A DNA stretch of 64,000 nt from Polyodon spathula. Its lineage: Eukaryota > Chordata > Actinopteri > Acipenseriformes > Polyodontidae. A model generated the notes under the pieces. That model ran no database searches, was not told where the DNA came from, and saw nothing but the letters and a program-made list of their open reading frames with translations. Location: positions 22,363,252-22,427,251 of the forward strand of contig NC_054534.1 in NCBI RefSeq assembly GCF_017654505.1. Direction: 5' to 3'. A program made the translations under genes and the position numbers. Numbering within the stretch: position 1 is the first letter of the stretch; the number at the start of each line of letters is the position of its first letter. Positions 1-10,195 of the stretch are shown piece by piece.

Positions 1-507
1 TTGTCTATTTAGAAAAATGCTTATATGGTTTATAATGGTGCTTTAGATACAAACGTCTCCTTACGTACTTATCTAAAGTGCTCATTATATTCCTGTCACT
101 CAGATAATATAAGTGAGCATGTGTACTTAAAACCTACTTGTAAACCTCTAATGTGAAACAGTGAGTTATTCCTTTTTGTTTAATTCTGGAACACTAGACA
201 AATCATGGAAAGAGGATTGGCCCTGTCAGTGGAAAGAACAGAAGACAATAGAGAAACCTTGTTTCAATTATACACGTCGGCTTAGGCATTGAAGATTTAC
301 TGCAAGACTCAGGGGCATATAACTTCACCTCTGTGCACCTCCTTCCCACCCTACTTTAAAGCTGTGTTCAGGCAAGATGATGCAGGAAATTAGCAGACTG
401 ATGTTACCTGGCAATTATTTTTGGAAACCAGCCAAACCAACCAATTACTGTTCCTCCTCTTGCACACACCCTGCAGTTATCATCTTAACCCTGTTCCTCT
501 CTTCCAG
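1..507. other. ADAMTS19 intron, 3' end
   Basis: Non-coding sequence leading to the first visible ADAMTS19 exon. It ends in a pyrimidine-rich tract and a CAG acceptor at 505-507. I recognise no upstream ADAMTS19 exon (metalloprotease, disintegrin, first thrombospondin repeat) here, so these lie 5' of the window. Confidence 0.6.
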
Positions 508-661
508 GTGCTGCTGTTTAATGACCAAAATTATGGAATACATTATGAGTACACCATTCCTGTAGACCCTCCCCCAGAGAACCGGAGTGCCAAGACCGTT
601 GAGCCTCTCTTCATGTGGACGCACTCTGGGTGGGAGGACTGCCATGCTGTGTGTGGTGGAG
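508..661 (+). CDS. ADAMTS19: ADAMTS19 exon: spacer end and start of a thrombospondin repeat
   Basis: Acceptor TTCCAG at 502-507 and donor GTAGGA at 662. Reads [18 protein letters not shown], then an acidic/proline linker, then [16 protein letters not shown], where a TSR begins. It starts in phase 0 and ends with one base of a glycine codon completed by the next exon. Confidence 0.92.
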
Positions 662-3600
662 GTAGGAGGGGGTACCTTTAATTTCTCAAATGCACACAAG
701 CACAACAAAAGAACTGCAGAAATGCAATTGCTTTACTTAACTTTCCCCCGCTGACAACGTGCAATGCACACAACATTCGATTATGACCGCCTTGCTGCTA
801 TATATCACGCAGGTTGGATTGGATACATTTGAGACGTTATATTATGTCCCTAACATACAAAATGGACCATTGATACTCAAGTTAGGCATGGTTGTTGGAA
901 TGAACAAGACCTGGAAATGTGTGTGAGAGTCCTGTTTCTGGGGTGGGTTTGAAACAACTCCTGTGTGCCATTCTGTCTTGCCCTCCCTTGCCAACTGCCT
1001 TCAGTAGTTTTCATTTTCTCATTCACTTGCATCGAAAATATAAAAACTCTCTGGTTTCTGGCTGGTACAGTATATAAAACCTATCTGGTTTCTGGCAGGT
1101 GGCTGTCGATACAGATTCATTGTTATAAACACATACCCAGCCTCCCTTCCACCAGGCATCTGAACAATGTTTTTTAGGCATTGTTGCCTTTCCGTGACAA
1201 CCTAATCCCTCTAAGCCTGCTGTTGCCCGAGAGGTGTCGTAAACTCCAGTTAGTTTCACACAGTTCTTGAACAGTTCTGCACTTCAGTATGCTTACACTT
1301 TGAAATGTGGTAAGTGCAACACAGAACTGTACATGTTTATTATTTTACAATAGCTGTGTTGTGGCTGGATTACCATTCAGCCGTTACGTATGCCAAATAG
1401 AAATAGTGTGATTTTTTAATTTTTTATTGTAAAATTGTAAGATAACAAATAATAACATCATAGTAATCCTACAGTGCTGTTGACATTCATCGTTCCATAT
1501 TTGCCAATGTAACATATCAGTGTTGGATCAAGCTTATAAGGGTGTAAAATAATGTAATGACTATCAAACTCCAAGGGAGAAGGATTAATAGCATTATGGA
1601 CTAAAGGGTTCTTTTTAGGAAGCTGCATCATTGAGGAGTAGCACTCTTGGTAGTTATTGTAGTTCAAACGACTTGGAATCTTGGAAAAATTAGACACAAG
1701 GGGGTTCATTTTCAAAGGTGACTAAGCACTTTAGACCGGTGTAACTCGGCTTTTTAGATATTTGGTCTAGCATCTAATATTCCCACCTGATGCCTTTGAC
1801 ATCTGCTGCCATTGAATGGCGTCTATTCTTTTTTCTTTTGTTTTACCTCCTTAACATTTGTACGTGTGATTGTCAGACTATGCAGATGTCTAGAAACAGT
1901 AGTTTAGAAGTAGAAAGTTATACCTGCTGCAGCGCAGTGTAAAGCACTTCTGTAAAAGGGGGAAGTTGAGTGCTAGTTTAAAGGCTCAATGGCAGATCTG
2001 TTACTAGAACTGGTTTCTGTATGAGCTGAAGAGGAGCAAGAAGACGAATGAATTAGGGCATATAGTGAACGGGTCTACCTCCCCCGACTTACTCATTTAG
2101 AATTACAGAGGACAGTTATCGGACGTTTCCACCTCATTACACAAGAGATTTGAAGTCTGTGTGAAGAATTAACATTAGCGGGAATTGAAGGACTTGTTGC
2201 AGTAGTACCATGGTTAATTGTCCCATAAAAGCACATTAACATTAGAATACGACTAAATAATTTGAATAGATGGAGGGCTAACTAAAGACTAAATCTTTGA
2301 CAATCACTTTTACATTTAGATTTCTAAATCCAATTAGAAACTATGAGATAAGTTAGCCGTCGCTACCATAAATAGCAGACTTAGCCATCTGTAAACAACA
2401 GTTTACCAAAATCATTGTTGAAAATCATGACGATAATGTAGCTGTCTAAGAAAAAGTGTAACTTTAGACTTCTGACTAAAATTTAGTCACCTTTGAAAAT
2501 CTCCCCCAAGGTGTAGTTGCCATACAAAACAACCATCAGCCTTCTGTAGGTGGGAATTCAGTACAAAGCGAAACCTCTCTGTTGTGTTTCTCTCTTTTCA
2601 GGAGAAAGGAAAACAAAAGTTACTTGCACCAAGATCATGAATAAGACTACCAGTGTGGTGGACAACAAGAAGTGCCGCTACCTGACTAAACCCGAGCCAC
2701 AAGTGCGCAAATGCAATGACCAGCCCTGCCAGACAAGGTTTGAAATGAGTGTTTAATGAGATTTTCTCATAATGAACATGCAAAGAATTACCCTGTGGAT
2801 GCATGGAGGGTTTGTTTTTGTCTAACACAAAGATCCTAGTGTTCAGTTTATTCAAGTGAACCAGAGAAACAGCTTGACCTGGCCCTAGAAAGTCAAACAC
2901 TTGTGTCTTTTTCGTTGGGGGTTTAACACACACATACAATGTCTATTTCAGTGTCTTCCCAAAAATAATGTGGTAAACCCTTTACAATGTCTCCATTGAC
3001 ATATAGAATCAAAGGTTTCATGTTTTATAGAAGGATTTGACTCACCCTTGGCTTCATACTGTTCATAATCCTTGGTAATACCTTCTGTATTGCTTAAATA
3101 TTACATTACTTGTACATGTTTTATGAACGTTTAAAACAGTAATTTCCTCAAAGTATTGCTCAGTTATTATGAACTCTAACCATTGCATCTGCTTGTCTGC
3201 CTGTTAACCTCTCTCCTTGCATCTGGAAGTTGTCTGTCTTCCCTTACTTTTGTTACCACACGTTTTCTTGAAGCTTGTTTAAAAAGTCACTTCATATATC
3301 TAAATATAATCTGCTCACATCTGTCATATGTAGGTAACGTTTCTGACTTTAATTTATTTGAGTATGAAGAGTATTGAAATGTTTGTCATGCCTTTGCCAC
3401 TGAAAGCTATCTACAGCTGCACAGAAATACATAACCCTCAATATATAGAAAAACATATATATAATATATATATTTTTTTTGATTATGCTCAGAACACAAA
3501 TTTATTGCCGTATGTTATGCCGCACCTGTGTGATGTCATGTAGAGAAAGTATCAATATACGAGCACTGGATGTTTTCTTCATGGTAACGCATGCGCTTAT

Positions 3601-6600
3601 TTCAGGTGGATGATGACAGATTGGACTCCTTGCTCAAGGACTTGTGGAAAGGGATCTCAGGCTCGTCAGGTGTCCTGCACTCAGCAGCTACGGAATGGGA
3701 CTCTCATCAGGGCTAAAGAGCGGGACTGTGTGGGACACAAGCCTGCTGCGGCCCAGCGCTGTGAGGGGCAGGACTGTATGACAGTGTGGGAGGCTGGAGT
3801 CTGGTCCGAGGTATTTTTTGCTGTTCACTGTATATTATATACTGTAGGTTACATGCTCTGGATAAATTCCTGTGGTTTCTGAGATATAACCATTTATATA
3901 ACATGTGGCGATATATCATAGGTTGTAAATTACCATCTGCAGTAGAGGAAAAACAGCTTTATATTTCTTTTACACATGTTGTACACGAAAAAAGAAATTG
4001 TGTTCTTGTGCGATCATTTTTATTTTTTTTACCACGTGCATGGGGATGGCCTGACGTTGATAAACTCTTAAGACCACACATGCTGAAGAGTCGCACCTCA
4101 GCGAGCAGGAATCAGATCTGGAGAGGAACACTGCTTCACCCAGTCTCTTTCTGCAATGTTGGTTAAATGTAGACAGCCTTTAGGTTCAAACTTTCCAAAG
4201 AGAACTTTATGACCCATGATTTAATCCCTGCTTGATTTAGGTATGTAAAGTCCAATAATTCACCTGTGAAAGTAAGCAGACTCGAAAGTTTAAAATCAAA
4301 ACAGCTGTGAGGAGGGTCTGCTGACACCAGTGAGAAGTAGTATTGCTTCCCTGCGATTGGCCCTCCCAACTGTTGTCACAGTCTCAGTTTTTCTCCGACA
4401 TGTCAGAAGACATGAAAGGAACGCGGGGTGACGTCTCCAGACAAACTGCTTAAATATATATAGCCGCTTTGCTTCATTGCAAATCATATCCGCCTGTGGG
4501 GTTTGTGTTTTAGTGCTCTGTAAAGTGTGGCAAAGGGGCCCGCCACAGGACTGTGAAATGCACCAATCCTCGCAAGAAATGCGACTTGTCCACACGCCCC
4601 AGGGAGGTGGAAGACTGCGAGGATTATTCCAAGTGCTACGTCTGGAGAACAGGAGACTGGTCCAAGGTGGTACAGTATCACTAAATCTACCTCCTTTATT
4701 TATTGTAGGCTGTCACCCCTGCTTTCTTAGTTGCTGGATTCTGTGTCAGTCTTCCAGTGTTTATTAAAACCAGCTGCTATAGGAAATAGCTCTCACAAAG
4801 CACGTATTTGTGAATATTTCAAAGAGTTCATATTCCACGCAGATCATTGTAGCTTGGATGTAAACCAGTGTAAAAAAAATCCAGGTACAGTAAGAAAGAG
4901 CCCTTTTCATAACAGCTTTGTATCAAGGCTTAATTACTTTTGGATGCTAAATGCAGACACACTTCAACAGTAAATTAGTCTCAACACCTTATTCTTAAAA
5001 CTATACTTAGTCTATGATTTATTTATTTATTTATTTATTTATTATGTAAACAGTGCAGTTTGAGGCAGGTTTCTGTCATAATGCTTACATGAACATACAT
5101 ATTGCTTTACATATGGACTGTCTTGCTAATATATTAAATGTATCTGTAACTCATTTGTAAGGAAGAACATACAATATCATAATAATGGGTACTAGCTTGT
5201 TCTGATGGATTGCCAGTAGGGGAGTCTGTGTGTTCGGATGATACCAAACTGCAGATGATGTGCTTTCCGCATCATTAACAGCCTCTATTGACACAAGGCT
5301 TTTTCCTTCACAGCCCCCCCCATTGTGGAAGGTCTTGACCGACAGCCACATGGAATCTAGGGGCACATGTGTATCCAATGACATGCTGATCCTGTCTAGA
5401 AGAGCTACTGGATTCAGAATTCTTAAATGTTCAGATTTAACTAAGACCTTTTCAGCATGTTACGTTTGTCTAGACAACAGTGTTATGAGCAAGTGTAAGC
5501 TAGGTGACCAGTCTTACAGTGTGTAGCAGTACTCCAAGCAACAGAGACAGTGTGAGAGAGGTGGTCCAAGCAAGGCAAACTGGGTAGGGTAGGTTCTAAT
5601 AATGTGTCCAGACATTGCATATCTAGTAAAATCAAATTGGTAATATTTTATATGAATATTTTATTCATTTTTTATTTTTGGAAAATTTCACCAGTGGCCA
5701 AAGACTAACCACTTTTGCAAATTATATGCAAAACAAAAAAAAGGTGGTAAATTGTGTAAATATACAACAGTATGTGTTCTTTAAGCCTCTTAAGCACAGG
5801 CCTGCATTGTTTCCATTTCATAGTAATTTACATTTTTTGGGTGACAAGCTTTGACAATCAGTCACATTATCACAATCATGGTGTAGTGGTTAAAACAATA
5901 GCTGAAAAAACATTGTTTGCCGTTATATCATTTGTAACTGACTATCGCTGTTGTGTTTTAAAAAAAAATCCCATTTCTCATTAGAATTTGGAAGTAGCCA
6001 GTGGAGGGATACTGCAGAGTTATAATTAACACTTTGTTATAAATATATAAAAAATTGGGTTAAATGTAAATAAAAATAAAGTAACATGTGGTAGACCAGG
6101 TGGCCTATAACATGTGGCAACTGGTGAATGACCTTCCCTATAATTCCATTGGAAACAACTTGTCTGAAGAGAGCTACATGGCCATTCCTCAGTTAATGCA
6201 ACCTCTATACTGTACCACCAGGGGGCTATATAGCATGAGTGTACAGATACGTTTTTGTGTTTTCCAGCATGCTTTTACTTTACGATCCTGGTTAAAGATA
6301 CTTAAGGTTTGTTGTTTGTGGAAATGTTGTGCTTTATATAAGAATCAATACTGAAGTCTCAGCATATTAAGTCTGAATAAGCATGCATGCTCAGAAATGT
6401 GTTCTCTGTATAAATGTGGATAATAACAGCAGAGGCGTTGAGAGGCTTTACATGAGATCAGCTGTGTAGTACTCTGTAGGAAAATGCTAGGAACTTGTAA
6501 AACAGCATTTATGCGCCTTTTGAAAATACATTGTCAAAATCATTTGTGATGAAGCAGTCAGCAGAGTAACAGACCCCAGTGTGGAATAATGCAACCTAGA

Positions 6601-9600
6601 TATATTTATACAGATTGTGTTGTTTCTCCAATAACAAACATCACAGCCTGCAAGCTTTGCCAGTGTCAAGCCTCCACATTCATTCCATATTGCTGCTGCA
6701 AGACAGCACTACATAGCACCGCCTCTCCCTATTGGACATGTAGCCAATCGATGCCAGTAAGGGAAAATAAAACTGCGTTTCAGTATCAGCTGTGTTAGCA
6801 GGGTGTATAGTCTCAGCATTCTTATCCTAGTATTCAGTGAAGAAATGGAGGTTGGGGAATAGAGTTCAAATAATAGCAGGTGAGATGTGGCAAGAATTTT
6901 GCACACTCTTTTACTGGTTCTGAGTTGGAGCATTTTTTATTTATTTTCTGGATCATATCAAAAATAACTACCACATTTTACGATTGGTAGTTTAGAATTT
7001 TACCAGTAAACCATACCCCCAAAAATATTGAGGTTACAGGTATATGTTGATACTCTTTATTCAGATAAATACATTTCTAAATATGGAGTAGTATACAGTA
7101 GTTTATAAAATCCTGTTGATATACCTTACCTGACAACAGTAACGAATTATAAACTGTTTCAGACAGGAGAGTGTGTTTTCAGTGTTTTTAGTTTTTTTTT
7201 TTTTCCTGGAAAGCTGAAATCCTCCTTTAATTATTAATCTTTAGCATGCTAGCGACACTTAAATGGATAATGACATGTGTTGGTGATTAGGAAACCCACA
7301 CGTACTCCAGTCCATAGGAATCTACAATGAATTGTTGAAATCTCTACATGGGTTGTGTGTCGAGATCAATGGAACGGGAACTAAACTTGGCTTTTTTCCA
7401 TTCATCCATCCATTATCTGTAACCGCATAATCCTATAGAGCAGGGCTTCTCAAATGGTCCTGGGGACCCCCTGTGGCTGCTGGTTTTCATTCCAACCGAG
7501 CTCTCAATTACTTAACTAGACCCTTAATTGAACTGAACTGTTAAGTAGCTTAATTAGACCTTTTTACTTGTTTTCAGCTCTTGAACAGTAGATTTCAAGT
7601 TAGCTATAATATTTTATAAGTAACTTGAACTGCAACTGTTTAAGAGCCGAAAACAAGTAAAAAGGTCTAATTAAGCAAATTATTAGTTCAATTAAGGGCT
7701 TAGTTAAGTAATTGAGAGCTCAGTTGGAATGAAAACCAGCAAATACAGTATAATCGTAAATCTCGAAAAACTACTCACTTCTAAATCTTTTGTAGTCATT
7801 TTTGTATTACTTTAGTATAAATACATGTTAATTTGGATTCATATGTTGTTTTTTTTCTGACTTTATGTGAACGAAAAGACACACATTTGCCGTTTTCCCA
7901 TTGGAAATAGTGATATTGTGAAATATCACTGTCCTGGTCACAAAAGCAAGGTTTGTGGCAAATAATAGCCATTTTCTATACTTTTGAGGCATAAGCAATT
8001 AGGAAATAACACTTACTACCCAGGAACAAAAAAATAAAATAAAATTGTTACACTATGTTTTGGACCGAACAGTCATTTGTTTAGTTCGGTATTTATTTTT
8101 ATGTTGGAGCTACTGCACTAAAGTAAAGGACCCCTGAGACACACCTCAAACAGGTAGGCCAGGCGTCTCTTCTTACAATTTAATGTAAAGTTGTGTGGAT
8201 ATGTGAATCTGAATACTTTACATTATTTAGTAATACTTGACCATATACAATTAACTGCACAAGAAGGCAAACATATTAATGACTTAATATATTACTTGAT
8301 TGTTTGTTAGTTTGGCATTTAAAATAGGACTTGTGGTAATGTTTGGGAGGTTTATGTACACTAGTACAGTATGTACAGTGAGGTTTGAGTCAGTCTCAGT
8401 CTAGTCAGTCTCAGTGCTCTTTAGAATTCCAAAATATTGTGCTATATCCTTGGCAATTACCTTTTCCAGAAGTGAAAGTATTTCCAATTTTTTTTTCAAT
8501 TGCAAGTGAGTGACCGATAGAAGCCGAGAGAAGCCGAACAAACAAAAAAAGGGGGCGTGTCTGAGCAATTCACATAGCCCCTTCACCACAGAGATAACAT
8601 GGGCACAAACAAAGAAGACAGCTGCTTCCGCATCCAGCACTCAAAGAATATTACAGACTTTTGCAGAGCTTTTTAAGATGATGTAGTAATAAAATAATGA
8701 CTTGGATCTCGTTATTCAGGAGTTTGGTGATAAAAAGAGCAATCAGGAGATGATTTATCAGTAAGCACGATAATGAAGAGGTATGTGAAAAATACAGTGA
8801 AGAAGGGGTGGGGCTTGGCTGGAGATGCTGTACTGAGTGTCCTTTTGCAATGCAGTGCATTTTAAACCTGTTACTCTGGGGGAAAAAAAAAAAAAATCAA
8901 ACAGCGCGTGTAAAATAAACGGCGCGTGTGAAAATAATTTCGACCAGACGTGCCCAGCAAGTGCTGAATAAATGGACTGCAAAGGGTTAAATGTTCATAA
9001 AAATGTACAAAAAGCACACCCTTAATAGTTTTACCATAATAAAAGCATCCCAAACTGTAATAAAGCATGATAAAGCATAGGTAAGCATTGTAAAGCGGAG
9101 AAAGGTCTAATAAAGCAAAATTGCCATGCTTAACTTTTATAAGGGTTACCATAGATCAGAGAAAAACATGGGTTCTGTATTCTGTGATTGGTTCCTCCTT
9201 AGTAATACAGTTGTCTTCTGTGTAAGAGGATTTGTCTTTACGACTAACCTTTTTAATAATACAGATGCACTCGGTGACAGTCTGGTTTACATTACCACTG
9301 GAAGAAGACAACAGAAGTAGGTTCTCTTTGGGATCATTGCCTGGGTATCTGTGAACACCAAAACCTTACATAGAATTTAGTGTAATGTGATAATGAATAT
9401 ATTTCAGCAGCCTTATATTGCAAGTGACTTTATAGATTGATGTGTGCTAATACATGCTTTGCCTCTGTAGTGCTCAGTAACCTGTGGCAAGGGAATGCAG
9501 TCCAGGGTAATTCAGTGCATGCACAAGATCACTGGAAGGCATGGAAATGAATGCTTCTCATCTGAGAAACCCGCTGCTTACCGACCTTGCCATCTACAAC

Positions 9601-10195
9601 CCTGCAATGAGAAAAATAATGTGAACACCATCACCTCGCCTAGACTGGGTGAGTGACTGGCTTGCGTATTTTAATTGTTTTAAAGAAAGACACTCTAACA
9701 TGGTTTGAAGGACGATAACTGGTGCTGTGTTTCTCGATTCAGTTGCTAGGTACTTTTGTCCCGTTAAGTTGGCTACATAAAATGCATGATGATGTTGAAT
9801 CACATTAATTTAATACCTCAATGCACTGACACCATGAATAGGGACATGCAGTAAACCGTGTGTGTAATGTATAGTAATTAATCAAAATTTCACCATAGAC
9901 TTTTTATTTTATTTTATTGTGTTTACCTGGGATAACTGCTCTGAGATTAAATAAATAAATGAATAAAAGGTTCCAGTTAGATAATTAAGGTGGTGAAAAT
10001 TCATTTTTGTTAACTTTATGCTTCTATCTGTTTTGTACTGTAGCTGCCTTAACATTCAAGTGCCTACGGGACCAGTGGCCTGTCTACTGTAAAGTCATTA
10101 GAGAGAAGAACCTCTGTCAGGACATGAGGTGGTACCAGCGCTGCTGTGAGACCTGTAGGGACTTTTATGCACAAAAAATGCAGCAAAGAAGTTGA
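508..10195 (+). CDS. ADAMTS19: ADAMTS19, C-terminal part (six coding exons: 508-661, 2602-2737, 3606-3810, 4514-4666, 9471-9648, 10044-10195)
   Basis: Secreted zinc metalloprotease of the ADAMTS family; only the non-catalytic C-terminal half is in the window. The six exons join without frame error into 325 residues plus stop (978 nt; phases 0/1/2/0/0/1). They encode the end of the spacer, five thrombospondin type-1 repeats with [28 protein letters not shown] and GDWSKC cores, and a C-terminal PLAC module with six cysteines. In this family such modules bind matrix and direct substrate targeting outside the cell. The closest relative is ADAMTS17. I choose ADAMTS19 because the remembered human ADAMTS19 tail matches better (ending [14 protein letters not shown]) and because CHSY3, its known human neighbour, follows on the same strand. 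All five introns have GT/AG borders. No lesion was seen, so this copy looks functional over the visible part. Confidence 0.93.
662..2601. other. ADAMTS19 intron containing a terminal-inverted-repeat element
   Basis: Intron of 1.94 kb with no coding sequence. Its 3' half is occupied by the inverted-repeat element at 1700-2507. The remainder shows nothing I can classify. Confidence 0.7.
1700..2507. mobile_element. Non-autonomous DNA transposon with ~26-bp terminal inverted repeats
   Basis: The left end (GGGGG, then ATTTTCAAAGGTGACTAA) is matched in reverse complement by the right end (TTAGTCACCTTTGAAAAT, then CCCCC). Both ends abut AAG, which could be a 3-bp target-site duplication as made by PIF/Harbinger-type elements. 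About 0.8 kb, with no transposase reading frame. The superfamily is an inference from the 3-bp repeat only. Confidence 0.65.
2602..2737 (+). CDS. ADAMTS19: ADAMTS19 exon: thrombospondin type-1 repeat body
   Basis: Acceptor TCTTTTCAG at 2593-2601; donor GTTTGA is weak but gives the correct phase. Reads [19 protein letters not shown], then [22 protein letters not shown], completing the repeat begun in the previous exon. Contains one NKT glycosylation sequon. Ends two bases into an arginine codon completed by the next exon. Confidence 0.92.
2738..3605. other. ADAMTS19 intron
   Basis: AT-rich intron of 0.87 kb with a short TATA-rich run near 3440-3480. No gene or recognisable repeat family seen. 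Confidence 0.6.
3606..3810 (+). CDS. ADAMTS19: ADAMTS19 exon: thrombospondin repeat [13 protein letters not shown]
   Basis: Acceptor TTTCAG ending 3605 and donor GTATTT at 3811. Begins by completing R, then [16 protein letters not shown] and a run to [17 protein letters not shown], the start of the following repeat. Carries one NGT sequon. Ends in phase 0. Confidence 0.93.
3811..4513. other. ADAMTS19 intron
   Basis: Intron of 0.7 kb with no coding sequence or classified repeat. Ends in GTGTTTTAG. Confidence 0.6.
4514..4666 (+). CDS. ADAMTS19: ADAMTS19 exon: thrombospondin repeat CSVKCGKG
   Basis: Exactly 51 codons in phase 0. Starts [18 protein letters not shown], ends [12 protein letters not shown], with donor GTGGTA. 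The long open frame starting at 4477 is in a different frame and is a shadow. Confidence 0.92.
7441..7740. mobile_element. Fold-back MITE, truncated at the right end
   Basis: The left arm starts CTTCTCAAATGGTCCTGGGG, then GGTTTTCATTCCAACCGAGC. The right arm (7685-7740) is its reverse complement through GCTCTCAATTACTTAACTA. The centre pairs ACTTGTTTTCAGCTC with GAGCCGAAAACAAGT. The outer ~40 bp of the left end has no partner on the right, where the next repeat begins, so the element is truncated. The start resembles hAT-type MITEs of fish, but this is tentative. Confidence 0.7.
7744..8070 (+). mobile_element. Half copy of the 710-bp palindromic element
   Basis: From TACAGTATAATCGTAAATCT to CCCAGGAACAAAAA this matches the right arm of the palindrome at 39029-39738 almost base for base over about 310 bp. 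Only one arm is present. It directly follows the truncated MITE at 7740. Confidence 0.85.
8590..8990 (-). mobile_element. piggyBac-like MITE (right portion)
   Basis: Ends in a terminus reading TTAACCCTTTGCAGTCCA on the minus strand, with the TTAA at 8987-8990 typical of piggyBac targets. Positions 8620-8880 are closely repeated at 43420-43680, showing a dispersed family. I could not locate the left end with confidence. No transposase frame is present. Confidence 0.55.
9471..9648 (+). CDS. ADAMTS19: ADAMTS19 exon: last thrombospondin repeat
   Basis: Acceptor CCTCTGTAG and a strong donor GTGAGT. Reads [19 protein letters not shown], then [18 protein letters not shown], ending NTITSPRL and one base of an alanine codon. 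NTITSPRL leads into the PLAC module in ADAMTS17/19. Confidence 0.94.
9649..10043. other. ADAMTS19 last intron
   Basis: Intron of 0.4 kb with an (ATTTT)-type run near 9900. Nothing else recognised. Confidence 0.6.
10044..10195 (+). CDS. ADAMTS19: ADAMTS19 last coding exon: PLAC domain and stop
   Basis: Reads [18 protein letters not shown], then [19 protein letters not shown], ending QKMQQRS and TGA at 10193-10195. The six-cysteine PLAC pattern is complete. Confidence 0.95.

Larger units (their letters stand above)
4667..9470. other. ADAMTS19 intron, 4.8 kb, rich in repeats
   Basis: Contains a short (TTTA)n tract near 5020-5044, a fold-back MITE (7441-7740), a half copy of the palindromic element (7744-8070) and a piggyBac-like MITE ending at 8990. 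Nothing coding was recognised between 4700 and 9470. Confidence 0.6.

Noticed and set aside
3786..4166. 126-codon open frame overlapping an ADAMTS19 exon
   Set aside because: Different frame from the exon and running into intron; shadow.
4477..4767. 96-codon open frame over the fourth visible ADAMTS19 exon
   Set aside because: Wrong frame. The cysteine-rich thrombospondin frame beginning at 4514 is the conserved one.
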